Part shown: piece by piece, positions 1 through 8,587 of the stretch | Position numbering within the stretch: position 1 is the first letter of the stretch | Layout: every line of letters starts with the position of its first letter | Notes under the pieces: model-generated | Told to the model about the DNA's origin: nothing | What the model saw: only the letters and a program-made list of their open reading frames with translations | The model's database searches: none | NCBI RefSeq assembly: GCF_007860135.1 | Contig: NZ_SJPV01000003.1 | Span: forward strand, 479,744 to 543,743 | Source of the DNA: Novipirellula artificiosorum | Lineage (GTDB): Bacteria > Planctomycetota > Planctomycetia > Pirellulales > Pirellulaceae | DNA length: 64,000 nucleotides | Direction of reading: 5' to 3' | Translations under genes and position numbers: made by a program

Positions 1-721
1 GCGGCTTCATCGATCGACCAAAGAACGATCCTGGGACGCAAACGCTTTGGGTTGGAATCCAGAGATCCTACGACCTGTCCAACGCATGGAACGCTTTTGG
101 GCCAGGTGCAAAAAATTTTTCAAGCGTCTAACTTATGTGGTACAACGAGCCCAAAGGGAGAGGTCGAGCGCAGCGAGGGAGATCGGTGGGTGTACCTCGC
201 CCCTTTGGGAGAGGTCGAGCGCAGCGAGGGAGAGGGTTTCTTGGCTCCCAATTGACTTGCTCCCTACGCCCCCTTTCGAATCGGTGATACTTTCCATCGG
301 TCTCCAATCCCCCACCGATTCGTCAGGCTAGGGTAGGGGGACTTCATGCAGTGATAGGCGTCGGCAGAGGAGGAGTCTCCACCCGACTTCCGGCCAGACG
401 CTTTGGCACTTTTGTACTAATGGCTGGCACTATTGTTGAGGTTTCTGCTTGCATGCCGAGGTAAATTCCGATCACCTCAATTGCACCTGCGCATAAATCC
501 CGCCCTGTTCGATCGATGATTGCAAACCGGATGGAAACTAGCACACAAACGCAGGATTAGGCTTCGAGAGGAAACATAATATCGGTTTATTGGCGACGGA
601 GACCTTGTTGAGAGGGCTGTCCGTCGCTGCAGGCGGCGAGCCCTACATTGTGGTCTTCCACCTTTTTCAATTGTTTCGCGTAACGTCCTCTGGATTTTAC
701 TCCCCCAACTTGAGTTGACCA
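1..721. other. Non-coding leader region
   Basis: I see no credible gene in this stretch before the rhamnosidase. It holds an exact 27-bp direct repeat (156-182 and 207-233). At 49-75 there is a sequence that, read on the other strand, resembles the start of the intergenic repeats at 3.5 kb and 42.2 kb. The short open frames here look like translations of repeat DNA. Confidence 0.6.
156..233. repeat. 27-bp direct repeat pair
   Basis: Two identical 27-bp units, at 156-182 and 207-233, both read GGGAGAGGTCGAGCGCAGCG followed by AGGGAGA. The bases before them (CCCAAA before copy 1, CCCTTT before copy 2) form a small inverted element with the GGG. This kind of GAGGTCGAGCGCAGCGAGGG element is familiar between planctomycete genes. 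Confidence 0.75.
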
Positions 722-3382
722 ATGAAATTAAGAGTATTGACTGGGATACTACTTGTGCAATTGACCGGCTGTCACATTGCCTTTTGCGAGGCGGCAATGC
801 CGGAGCATCTGGTCGTCGGCGAGGGGTTCGTGGAGCCGTTAGGTTTCCATGATGCGATGCCGACGTTTTCCTGGAAACTGCCCGTAGGCACCGAACGCCA
901 GACGAGCTACCAGATCGAAGTTCGTGACACGCTGGCCGAGAAAACGGTTTGGGACAGCGGATGGGTCGAGTCGGATCAATCTGTCTTCGTTCCTTACGGT
1001 GGTTCCCCTCTGCTGTCACGCCAACAACTCAGTTGGCGCATCCGTTTCCGGGACCAAGATGGCAATGATTCTGATTGGAGTGCTGCTGCCGAATTCGAGA
1101 TGGGGCTCCTGACTTCAAAGGACTGGAACGCGCAATGGATCCGATCGGCATCGGAAGTTGATAGTGACGAAGAAAAGGTTGCCTATCTAAGACGGGAGTT
1201 TCCTGTCGCGACAACAATTGCACGGGCACGCCTCTATGCGACGGCTCGCGGACTTTACGAGGTTTATCTGAACGGCGAAAAAGTGGGTAACGACGCCTTC
1301 ACTCCCGGTTGGACATCCTACGGTAACCGGATTGATACCCAAACGTATGATGTCACCGCGCAGTTGAAACAAGGTGAGAATGCCCTGGGGGCGATGTTGG
1401 GTTACGGATGGTACGCGGGACGTATCGGTTGGCAGAAACAAAGAAACATCTATGGCGAAGTTCCCGAATTGCTTCTGCAGCTCGAGATCACGTTTGAAGA
1501 TGGCCGTGTGCAAACCATTGCTTCGGATGACGCATGGCAAGCGACACTCGGCGGGCCGATTGTCGCATCAAGTATTTACGACGGTGAAACCTTTGATGCG
1601 CGTCAATCGATGCCGGGTTGGAACGAGATCGGCTTTGACGATTCAGATTGGAGCAACGTGGCGACGGTTGCAAAACTGGAAACGCCCCGTTTGACGCCCA
1701 AGCCGTTCGCACCCGTGCGAATGACCGAGACCTTGTCCACTCAGACGATCACCGAGCCAGAGCCAGGGCGGTTTGTGTTCGATCTGGGCCAAAACATGGT
1801 CGGTTGGCCTGAACTCAATCTGCCTGTCGAGAAGAACGAAACGGTAACCATCCGATTCGCTGAAATGCTGAATCAAGACGGCACGATGTACACTGACAAT
1901 TATCGTTCCGCCAAGTCGATTGACTTCTACACCGCGGCAGAGTCGGGAAGGATCACCTGGAAGCCGACATTCACGTTTCACGGTTTTCGATATGTGGAGC
2001 TGTCGGGCTTGCCCCAGGGATCGACGCCCACCGCAGACTGGGTCAAGGGGCTGGTCCTGCATTCCGATCTGAAACGAACGGGCTCGTTTGAATCGTCGCA
2101 CGAAAAACTAAACCAGTTGCAACGCAATATCGATTGGGGGCAGCGAGGTAACTTCCTGGATATCCCAACCGACTGCCCACAACGCGACGAGCGTTGCGGA
2201 TGGACCGGCGATGCCCAAGCATTCTGCCCGACCGCGATGTTCAACTACGATTGCCATGCGTTCTGGAAAAGCTGGTTGCGATCGATGCGTGACGACCAGT
2301 TTAGCGATGGTCGCATTCCTCACGTGATTCCCGATATATTGAAGAATCGTGGCGGCAGTCCAGGCTGGGTGGACGCGGCCACGATCATTCCCTGGCAAGT
2401 CTATCTTCGTACCAGTGATAAGGAGATCTTGCTCGAGAACTATGACATGATGGAGCGACTCGTCGGCTGGTACCGCGAACACGTCAAAGGGGGTGTCGTT
2501 GAAAAAGTGGAGGGTTTTGGGGACTGGCTCCAACCGTATGCTTCCGACAACAAGGGCGACACGCCCCATGTGGTACTCGCAACCCTGTTCTACGCAAACA
2601 GTGTTCAAATTCTCGCAGATTCTGCTCGCGCTCTGGGCAAGAGTTCCGATGGCGACAAATATGGCCAGGAAGCTGCTGCGGCAAAGCAGGCTTTTGCGAA
2701 TCACTTCTTCGATTCCAATGGGAAACTGCAAAATGCACCCGAGACTCAGACAGCCTACATCCTTGCGATTGCGTTCGACCTGATCCCCGCAGAGCTGCAG
2801 ACGCAAGCGGCCAACCATTTGGTCCGGCTGATTGGCGAAGCGGACGGTCATCTACGCACCGGCTTCCTCGGCACGCCGTTTATCACCCAAGTACTCGATC
2901 AATCGGGACATTCGGATGTAGCGTTCTCTGTCCTGTTCAAAGAGACTTATCCGTCGTGGTTCTACTCCATCAACCAGGGAGCGACGACGATGTGGGAACG
3001 ATGGAACAGCTATAGCCACACCGATGGCTTTGGTGACGTGGGGATGAATTCCTTTAATCACTACGCCTACGGTGCCGTCGGACAGTGGATGTATGAACGA
3101 ATTGCCGGTCTTTCACCTGATCCTGCGCACCCCGGCTACAAGCACTTCTTTGTTCGGCCGATCCTTGGAGGCCCCCTGACTTCCGCCAGTGCCGAACTGG
3201 AAACCGGTTACGGCAAGGCAGCGAGTGGTTGGCAACACGTGGGGGATAAGGTGGAACTGACCGTCACCGTACCTCCTAACACCACCGCGACCGTTGTCTT
3301 TCCTGATGATCGCCCTGCGGAGACCTTGTCCGCTGGGCAATATCGCTTCGAGTGCAAGGGGCCTTCTGAGTCACTCCGTTAA
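722..3382 (+). CDS. Exported alpha-L-rhamnosidase, GH78
   Basis: Predicted inverting glycosidase that removes terminal alpha-L-rhamnose from polysaccharides. The 886 residues start with a hydrophobic leader ending in a possible lipobox (LTGC, Cys17), so it may be a lipoprotein. Order: N-terminal beta domains (about 30-340, including a lectin-like GYGWYAGRIGW stretch), a second beta domain with VFDLGQNMVGW, the (alpha/alpha)6 catalytic barrel from about 460, and a C-terminal beta-sandwich. The family motif DIPTDCPQRDERCGWTGD lies at 480-497 and carries acidic active-site residues; TMWERW at 756-761 supplies the Glu759 that matches the family's base. Length is normal for GH78. It stands alone on its strand, and the divergent and downstream neighbours are unrelated, so no operon is evident. 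Confidence 0.93.
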   Translation: MKLRVLTGILLVQLTGCHIAFCEAAMPEHLVVGEGFVEPLGFHDAMPTFSWKLPVGTERQTSYQIEVRDTLAEKTVWDSGWVESDQSVFVPYGGSPLLSRQQLSWRIRFRDQDGNDSDWSAAAEFEMGLLTSKDWNAQWIRSASEVDSDEEKVAYLRREFPVATTIARARLYATARGLYEVYLNGEKVGNDAFTPGWTSYGNRIDTQTYDVTAQLKQGENALGAMLGYGWYAGRIGWQKQRNIYGEVPELLLQLEITFEDGRVQTIASDDAWQATLGGPIVASSIYDGETFDARQSMPGWNEIGFDDSDWSNVATVAKLETPRLTPKPFAPVRMTETLSTQTITEPEPGRFVFDLGQNMVGWPELNLPVEKNETVTIRFAEMLNQDGTMYTDNYRSAKSIDFYTAAESGRITWKPTFTFHGFRYVELSGLPQGSTPTADWVKGLVLHSDLKRTGSFESSHEKLNQLQRNIDWGQRGNFLDIPTDCPQRDERCGWTGDAQAFCPTAMFNYDCHAFWKSWLRSMRDDQFSDGRIPHVIPDILKNRGGSPGWVDAATIIPWQVYLRTSDKEILLENYDMMERLVGWYREHVKGGVVEKVEGFGDWLQPYASDNKGDTPHVVLATLFYANSVQILADSARALGKSSDGDKYGQEAAAAKQAFANHFFDSNGKLQNAPETQTAYILAIAFDLIPAELQTQAANHLVRLIGEADGHLRTGFLGTPFITQVLDQSGHSDVAFSVLFKETYPSWFYSINQGATTMWERWNSYSHTDGFGDVGMNSFNHYAYGAVGQWMYERIAGLSPDPAHPGYKHFFVRPILGGPLTSASAELETGYGKAASGWQHVGDKVELTVTVPPNTTATVVFPDDRPAETLSAGQYRFECKGPSESLR

Positions 3383-3804
3383 AGCGAATGAAAGCGGCTA
3401 TGCTCCCAATAACGACTGTGCCTGCTCCCTTGGTGTTCGTGTCTTTGTAGAACACCAGCGGCGCAGGAAAACGCTGGCCGGATCGTCGACCCAGGGTGTG
3501 CCGCGCCGCGTCGGCTCTGGGCTGTGGAATCAAACCGCTTGGGACAATCCAAAAACAACTTTCGGATTTCACGCTCCCGCTTGGAAGTCGTGCAGTTTTA
3601 AAGCTGTGGCTAATGCAGTGTTTAGGTATCCATCCACCCCTGCGGGAGGGGGCGAGCGCAACAAGCGGTGGAGTAAAGAGAAGGCCGTAGTACGCAACTT
3701 ATTTATCGAACGTTCTCCGCGGTAGCCGCCCATCAAACCAAAACTCTCGCAAAGGACGCAGTGCTGCGTACCAACGGTTCAAGCCGAACGAGTTTGTTCG
3801 ACGT
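3383..3804. other. Intergenic region with dispersed repeat
   Basis: No gene is seen between the rhamnosidase stop and the convergent F-like gene. Positions 3492-3540 and 3699-3725 match two parts of the repeat region at 42.2 kb, including the shared strings GCGTCG, CTGGGCT, TGGAAT, AACCGCTT, ACTTATTTA and CGAACGT. This looks like a member of a dispersed intergenic family. Confidence 0.6.
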
Positions 3805-4878
3805 TCATAACGTTGCTTCGCGAATTAAACTCAAAAGCGTGCCGACGATGGAAAACATCACGACGTATGCTAGGATTCGCATCAACATTGGCTGAATCCA
3901 TTCTAACTTGCACAGCATGCTCGCACCGGTTTGATCCGAGATGCGATCAAACGCTTGCTCCAAAGTGCCCGACAGATCTCCGGCCTCAATCGTTCCTTTT
4001 TCATCAGGTGTCAGGATCGTCAAGTGACCGAACGCATCGGTAAGGGTATGTCCTTGCTCGATCGACTCTGCAGCTTTTAACAATTCTGATTTCGCAGCAT
4101 GGTTAGTGACCGTTTCGACCGCCGTTCGGATCATGGCTTCAACTCGTTGTCCGCCAACCGAGTACAGTAGTGCCAGAACACGAAAGAATCGGTGCAACAC
4201 GATCTCTCTTTCCAACTCGCCGATCCATGGAATCGATAATCGCACTTGATCCATGAAAACTCGCACGGGCGTCGTCATCATCACCACGACGATCAAACCA
4301 AGCTGAAGCCATGAAAGCGTTTCTTGGATCCCTATGCGTGTCGCCGCAGCAAAGGACGCCAAATACATCGTCAAGATGACCTTCACGATGGACCCCATCG
4401 ACAGAATCGCAATGGGATACACCCACAGTTTACGCAGCGCCGAAGCCGGACCGGCCAACAATTTGCAATGTCTTTGCAGAAACCCAAGGGCCTCAGCCAA
4501 ACGCCCCGTTTGCTCGCCCGCATTAATTACGGGTAGAAAGAACGGAGGTAAAAGATCCTCACCACCGCGTAGCGCTTGGGCCAGCGATGATCCACTGCGG
4601 ACCAATTCAACCGCACCCGACCAACAAGCACCAAGTCGAGTTCTGCGGAGAGCTTTGAGACAGAGTTCTAAACCGCGAACGATATCGACGGATGATCGGA
4701 CACAAGTACCAAGGTCATACGAAAACCTCGCCAGCAATTCGTACTGAGGCGGCCTAGCGAGACGCACCATTCGCTTGAACCCGCTGCCTATTTGTTTCGC
4801 GACCCACTTTGGAAACTGGTGTTCAGGTAACACCCTCTTCGGATTCGTCTTTGTAGACTTGATAGAGGATGGATTCAT
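3805..4878 (-). CDS. Type II secretion/type IV pilus F-like membrane protein
   Basis: Resembles GspF/PilC inner-membrane platform proteins: two copies of the helical F domain around membrane segments. Counting from the ATG at 4878 (357 residues), the first F domain is about 45-165 (FSYDLGTCVRSS, then INAGEQTGRLAEAL), membrane segments follow at about 165-240, and the second domain (EIVLHRFFRVLALL, then IEAGDLSGTLEQAF) precedes a last membrane helix. The frame stays open to 5037, but the extra 53 residues look unlike coding sequence. The start is uncertain and no clear Shine-Dalgarno precedes either candidate. No ATPase, secretin or pseudopilin gene is nearby, so its machine is unknown; it may work with components encoded elsewhere. 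Confidence 0.75.
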   Translation of the reverse strand: MNPSSIKSTKTNPKRVLPEHQFPKWVAKQIGSGFKRMVRLARPPQYELLARFSYDLGTCVRSSVDIVRGLELCLKALRRTRLGACWSGAVELVRSGSSLAQALRGGEDLLPPFFLPVINAGEQTGRLAEALGFLQRHCKLLAGPASALRKLWVYPIAILSMGSIVKVILTMYLASFAAATRIGIQETLSWLQLGLIVVVMMTTPVRVFMDQVRLSIPWIGELEREIVLHRFFRVLALLYSVGGQRVEAMIRTAVETVTNHAAKSELLKAAESIEQGHTLTDAFGHLTILTPDEKGTIEAGDLSGTLEQAFDRISDQTGASMLCKLEWIQPMLMRILAYVVMFSIVGTLLSLIREATL

Positions 4879-5171
4879 CGTGGTCGCGTCATTCGGAGTA
4901 ATCCCAACAATAGCCAATTGGACGATGGCGTGTGAAGCACGATGCTGGATACACGCGGAAGCGGACTTGTCAAACGATGATAACCTACTGAACCCAGGGT
5001 GCTGCATCATCCACCCGAAGGGCCCTACCGGAGCCATCCTGCCACAAGCGGCAACGTCGTCAAGTCATGCCAGCGTGAATGCATGCCCTGTAACTAATTG
5101 ATACGGAAGTCGGGGGCAGCGTACAATGAAAGGTCCCCAAACACTCCCCTCCTATAACATCCCTCCATAAA

Positions 5172-6452
5172 GTGCAACCGATGATGATGCAATTGAAGCG
5201 AATGCTCGACGTCTTGGTCTGCGGACTGCTGCTATTTTCACTCGTGTCCGCGCAGGAATCCACCCAGAAAACAGAACCGGAACAAGCCGCTGCAAAACGA
5301 AAGGCCGCTGCAAAACGAAGAGACGATTCGCAACAGCGGGTCGCATCGCTCCATGAGTTAGCAGATCGTCTGGAAATTCGCCCCGGAGCAACGATTGCAG
5401 ACATCGGTGCTGGGAAGGGAAACGATAGCTGGGTCTTTGCTGATATCGTTGGCACTCAGGGCGGCGTCCTTTCGGTGGAGATCACCGAAGACTCGGTCAA
5501 GAAACTCAAGCAAGAAGCAGCTTCACGCGATCTGACACAGGTTCACCCTGTGCTTGGACAGTCCGATACGCCGAATCTGCCGGAGGACTCCGTCGACATG
5601 GCGTTCATGCACTACGTGTATCACCATTTGGCCAAGCCCCGCGAGATGTTGCGAAACATCTGGCACGCGTTGAAGCCGGGGGGGTACTATGTCGTCGTTG
5701 ACCGACACAAGGGAACGCTCGTCGATTGGGTGCCGCGGGCGGATCGTGAGAAGAAACACTATTGGTTGGCTGAAACGACGTTCGTTCGAGAAGCCCGCGA
5801 AGTAGGTTTTGAATTTGTCGGTTTTGGCGAACAAGAGTGGTACGCCAAGGACGACACGTTTGTGATCATCATGCAGCGACCGAATGATGTGGATTTCCGT
5901 GGTGGCGACCCAGACCCCATGCCTCCGATCGATGGGACGATCTTGAATGACTTGTTGTCAACAAGTGAGAGGTCGCAATCTCGGATCGCTTTTGTTGCAC
6001 TTGGGGAGGGGCGAAGGCTGATCAAGCCTCTGATGCAGAAGTGCCAGGGTGAGGCCGTCGACATCGTGCTTGAGGAATGGGCGACGCAAAAGGACGAGCG
6101 GCCCGAAGTCCCCCCGGGGCTGGAGCTGCTGAGTGTGCTGACGGAGAAGGGGGATCCGAAGTTGTCCTCCGATCCACTTGATGCGGTCTATTTTCTCGAC
6201 ACTTACCATTTGCTTTTCCACGGTGACGTGCTGTTGCCATCCCTTCGTCAACATCTGACTGACGAAGGCCGTATCTATGTCCTCGACCGGAAAGCTGACG
6301 AGGAACTCTCTCATCGGGAGGCCAGCCACCGACGAAGCATTGCACCGGAGACGGTTGTGCGAGAGATGACGGAATACGGTTTCGAGCTCGAGTCTTCGAC
6401 CGCACCTTCGTCAGCATCGCGTTTCTTGCAAGTGTTCCGCAATCGTCCTTGA
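5172..6452 (+). CDS. Exported SAM-methyltransferase-like protein, duplicated
   Basis: Begins GTG at 5172 (ATG at 5181 is an alternative) with a hydrophobic leader ending near AQES, so export is predicted. Residues about 60-235 form a class I SAM-dependent methyltransferase fold: DIGAGKGND is the cofactor loop, followed by an acidic strand end (LSVEI) and MHYVYHHL / LKPGGYYVVVDRH. Residues about 255-426 look like a second, degenerate copy of the same fold: YFLDTYHLL, LTDEGRIYVLDRK and VVREMTEYGFEL mirror the first half, but the glycine loop is reduced to ALGEGR. Substrate unknown. An exported enzyme of this type is odd because SAM is a cytoplasmic cofactor; similar Sec-leader methyltransferase-like proteins do occur in bacteria, but I cannot assign a role. 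Confidence 0.75.
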   Translation: MQPMMMQLKRMLDVLVCGLLLFSLVSAQESTQKTEPEQAAAKRKAAAKRRDDSQQRVASLHELADRLEIRPGATIADIGAGKGNDSWVFADIVGTQGGVLSVEITEDSVKKLKQEAASRDLTQVHPVLGQSDTPNLPEDSVDMAFMHYVYHHLAKPREMLRNIWHALKPGGYYVVVDRHKGTLVDWVPRADREKKHYWLAETTFVREAREVGFEFVGFGEQEWYAKDDTFVIIMQRPNDVDFRGGDPDPMPPIDGTILNDLLSTSERSQSRIAFVALGEGRRLIKPLMQKCQGEAVDIVLEEWATQKDERPEVPPGLELLSVLTEKGDPKLSSDPLDAVYFLDTYHLLFHGDVLLPSLRQHLTDEGRIYVLDRKADEELSHREASHRRSIAPETVVREMTEYGFELESSTAPSSASRFLQVFRNRP

Positions 6453-6631
6453 TGTGGCGAGTTCATGGGAGCGGAGTAAACGGGCCCGAAGAGTGGACAG
6501 CTTCGAGATTCTGGATTTGGAGCTGTTTCAGTCGGTCCATCCGGATTGATCGTGGGCTCGGTCGAGAGTGAACCCGGATGGACCACCTTTCTTGATCAAT
6601 AACGGTCAAGTCGATGCTCAATTTGAGAGTG

Positions 6632-8197
6632 CTACTTTTTGACTTTGACGTCGGTCATTTTCGCCCAAGCATTCCACGTCTCGGTCAACTCGGTAACGAG
6701 TTCGGGGTTCTGGGACGCTAGGTCATGGGCTTCGGTCCGGTCGGTGCTAAGGTCGTAGAGTTCCCACGTTTTCGCGTGCCGATCCCAGGCCAGCTTCCAA
6801 TCACCCTTGCGGACCGCACGATTGGTTGACCAGTGCCAGTAGAGGTAAGGGTGAGGCTTGCGCTGCTGGCCTTTTAGAATCGGCAACAATGTTTTGCCGT
6901 CCAGGGGAATCGTCTGCTCTCCAAACGCCGGATGTTCGTCGGGGTAGTCCGCACCGGCGATGTCGAGGAAGGTGGGAAGGAAGTCAATGATGTGTCCGAC
7001 TTGTTCGCAGCGGGATCCGGGTTCGATTGCACCAGGCCAACGGGCAAGCAGCGGCGTCGCGATACCTCCCTCGTGACAATATTGCTTGTAACGGCGAAAG
7101 GGGGTGTTCGATGCAGTGGCCCAACCTGGCCCCACGTGAGCATAAAAATCTTTGGGGCCCGGGATTTGGTTCGGGTCATTGCCGCCGGGAGTTTCGGCGC
7201 AGCCGCCGTTATCGGCAAGGAATAAAACGAGGGTGTTGTCCGCGACACCAAGCTCATCAAGTGTATCGAGTAGTCTGCCGATGTTCTGATCGACCGAATC
7301 GATCATGGCTGCGTAAACCTCCATCCGCAGTTGCTGCCAACCCTCGTCAATCTCTTTGGCAGTCTCCCAGGGCTGTGCGAGATCGTCACGTTCGACAACT
7401 TCCCAGTTTTCGTCGACGAGACCAAGTTCCTTCTGTCGGGTGAGTCGTTTCTGACGCAAAACATCCCAGCCGTCGGCGTACTTGCCTTTGTATTTTGCGA
7501 TGTCTTCGGGCTTAGCGTGCAACGGGTAATGCGGGGCAGTATAAGGCAGGTAGTGAAAAAAGGGCTTTCCCGACGCAACGTGGGCTTTGACCGTTTTAAT
7601 CGCGTGATCGGTGAAGGCGTCCGTGGTGTAATAGTCCTCGGGGAAGTCGTCGGCACTGAGATCGCGGTCGTTATGACCAAAAGCCCGAACCTTGCCTCCT
7701 TTGAACTCAGGGTCGGGTAACTTGGGATTGAAAAAATTGCAACATCCATCCCACAGCCCATAGGCTTCATCAAAGCCCCGCTCGAAGGGGCGCGTTCCCG
7801 CTGCCTTTCCATTGTGCCATTTGCCTGATAAGCCCGTTGCGTAGCCGGCATGACGCATGGCTTCGCCGAGGGTCAGCATGTTTTTCGTGATCAGTTCGTC
7901 CTGCCCGCGTCCTCCGTTTCGAGGATAGAGTCCCGTCAGCAGGGACGCCCGCGTTGTTGTGCATTTGGCATTGTTATAAAACTGAGTGAACAGCATCCCC
8001 TCCGTGGCGAGACGGTCGATATTGGGGGTTTTGATCTCGGAGCCATAGCATCCGATGTCGGACCACCCCATGTCGTCGACCATGATCACGATGATGTTGG
8101 GATCCGGCTGCTGTGCGGTCGTCGTTGCGGTCAATAGTGTTGCGGTCAATAGTAGCGTCACGAGGCAAAGGAAGCTGAGGCGGGGCAGAGCGGTCAT
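6632..8197 (-). CDS. Secreted sulfatase (formylglycine type)
   Basis: Predicted to hydrolyse sulfate esters, probably on algal or mucin-like polysaccharide. The chosen ATG at 8197 gives 521 residues with a Sec signal peptide (about 1-29, ending TTTAQQ). The metal site VDDMGW is at 40-45 and the sequence around Cys79 is CTTTRASLLTG. The canonical modification motif is C-x-P/A-x-R; here the third position is Thr, a variant to note. GKWHNG and FLADNGG supply other active-site residues. The open frame extends upstream to 8536, but that extension contains a foreign Tat leader (see 8230-8389) and a second signal peptide would then be internal, so the shorter start is preferred. A second sulfatase follows upstream in the same direction. 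Confidence 0.9.
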   Translation of the reverse strand: MTALPRLSFLCLVTLLLTATLLTATTTAQQPDPNIIVIMVDDMGWSDIGCYGSEIKTPNIDRLATEGMLFTQFYNNAKCTTTRASLLTGLYPRNGGRGQDELITKNMLTLGEAMRHAGYATGLSGKWHNGKAAGTRPFERGFDEAYGLWDGCCNFFNPKLPDPEFKGGKVRAFGHNDRDLSADDFPEDYYTTDAFTDHAIKTVKAHVASGKPFFHYLPYTAPHYPLHAKPEDIAKYKGKYADGWDVLRQKRLTRQKELGLVDENWEVVERDDLAQPWETAKEIDEGWQQLRMEVYAAMIDSVDQNIGRLLDTLDELGVADNTLVLFLADNGGCAETPGGNDPNQIPGPKDFYAHVGPGWATASNTPFRRYKQYCHEGGIATPLLARWPGAIEPGSRCEQVGHIIDFLPTFLDIAGADYPDEHPAFGEQTIPLDGKTLLPILKGQQRKPHPYLYWHWSTNRAVRKGDWKLAWDRHAKTWELYDLSTDRTEAHDLASQNPELVTELTETWNAWAKMTDVKVKK

Positions 8198-8229
8198 GTC
8201 AGAGGGTCGATGATGTAAGGTTTGGGCAA

Positions 8230-8389
8230 GGGTTAAACGGTCGTTGGCACCATCGCGTCCAGGTGCCGCCAACGCAGCCGACGGGATCACGTACGGCGCG
8301 GCCACAGCGGTTGCTGCTGCCGTGCCAGCGCCTTTAAGTACCGCACGGCGAGGGATTTGAGGAGAATCACTGCGGTCGTTATCGTGCAT
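8230..8389 (-). pseudogene. Tat-signal N-terminal remnant, in frame with sulfatase
   Basis: From an ATG at 8389 the frame encodes about 53 residues with a twin-arginine leader (IPRRAVLKGAG, Ala-rich core, PYVIPSAALA) followed by GRDGANDRLTL. This is the usual opening of exported planctomycete Gfo/Idh/MocA-type oxidoreductases, where a GVIG nucleotide-binding loop would come next. Here the sequence runs instead into unrelated residues and then the sulfatase's own start. It reads as the 5' end of a deleted gene. A second possibility is a long sulfatase that uses the Tat leader, which I think less likely. The identity of the lost gene is inferred from the leader only. Confidence 0.6.
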
Positions 8390-8587
8390 GATTTCACTTT
8401 GGTGGGCTGGGAGGTGGGAATTGGCGCCATTGCCGTGGCCCGACAGCATACTTCCCAGGACGTTTCGACTCAAGCGATGGCTTGAAAGTCGCATCGCCAA
8501 AAACTCCAACTCGTCACCGTGATGGATGGAGATCACACCACGGAGCGTGTCTGTCCATCGATGGCCCCAACGGTCCCTCAGCTGGTT

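Noticed and set aside
3276..3572. Minus-strand frame across the end of the rhamnosidase and the repeat
   Set aside because: It mixes a shadow of the rhamnosidase with repeat DNA.
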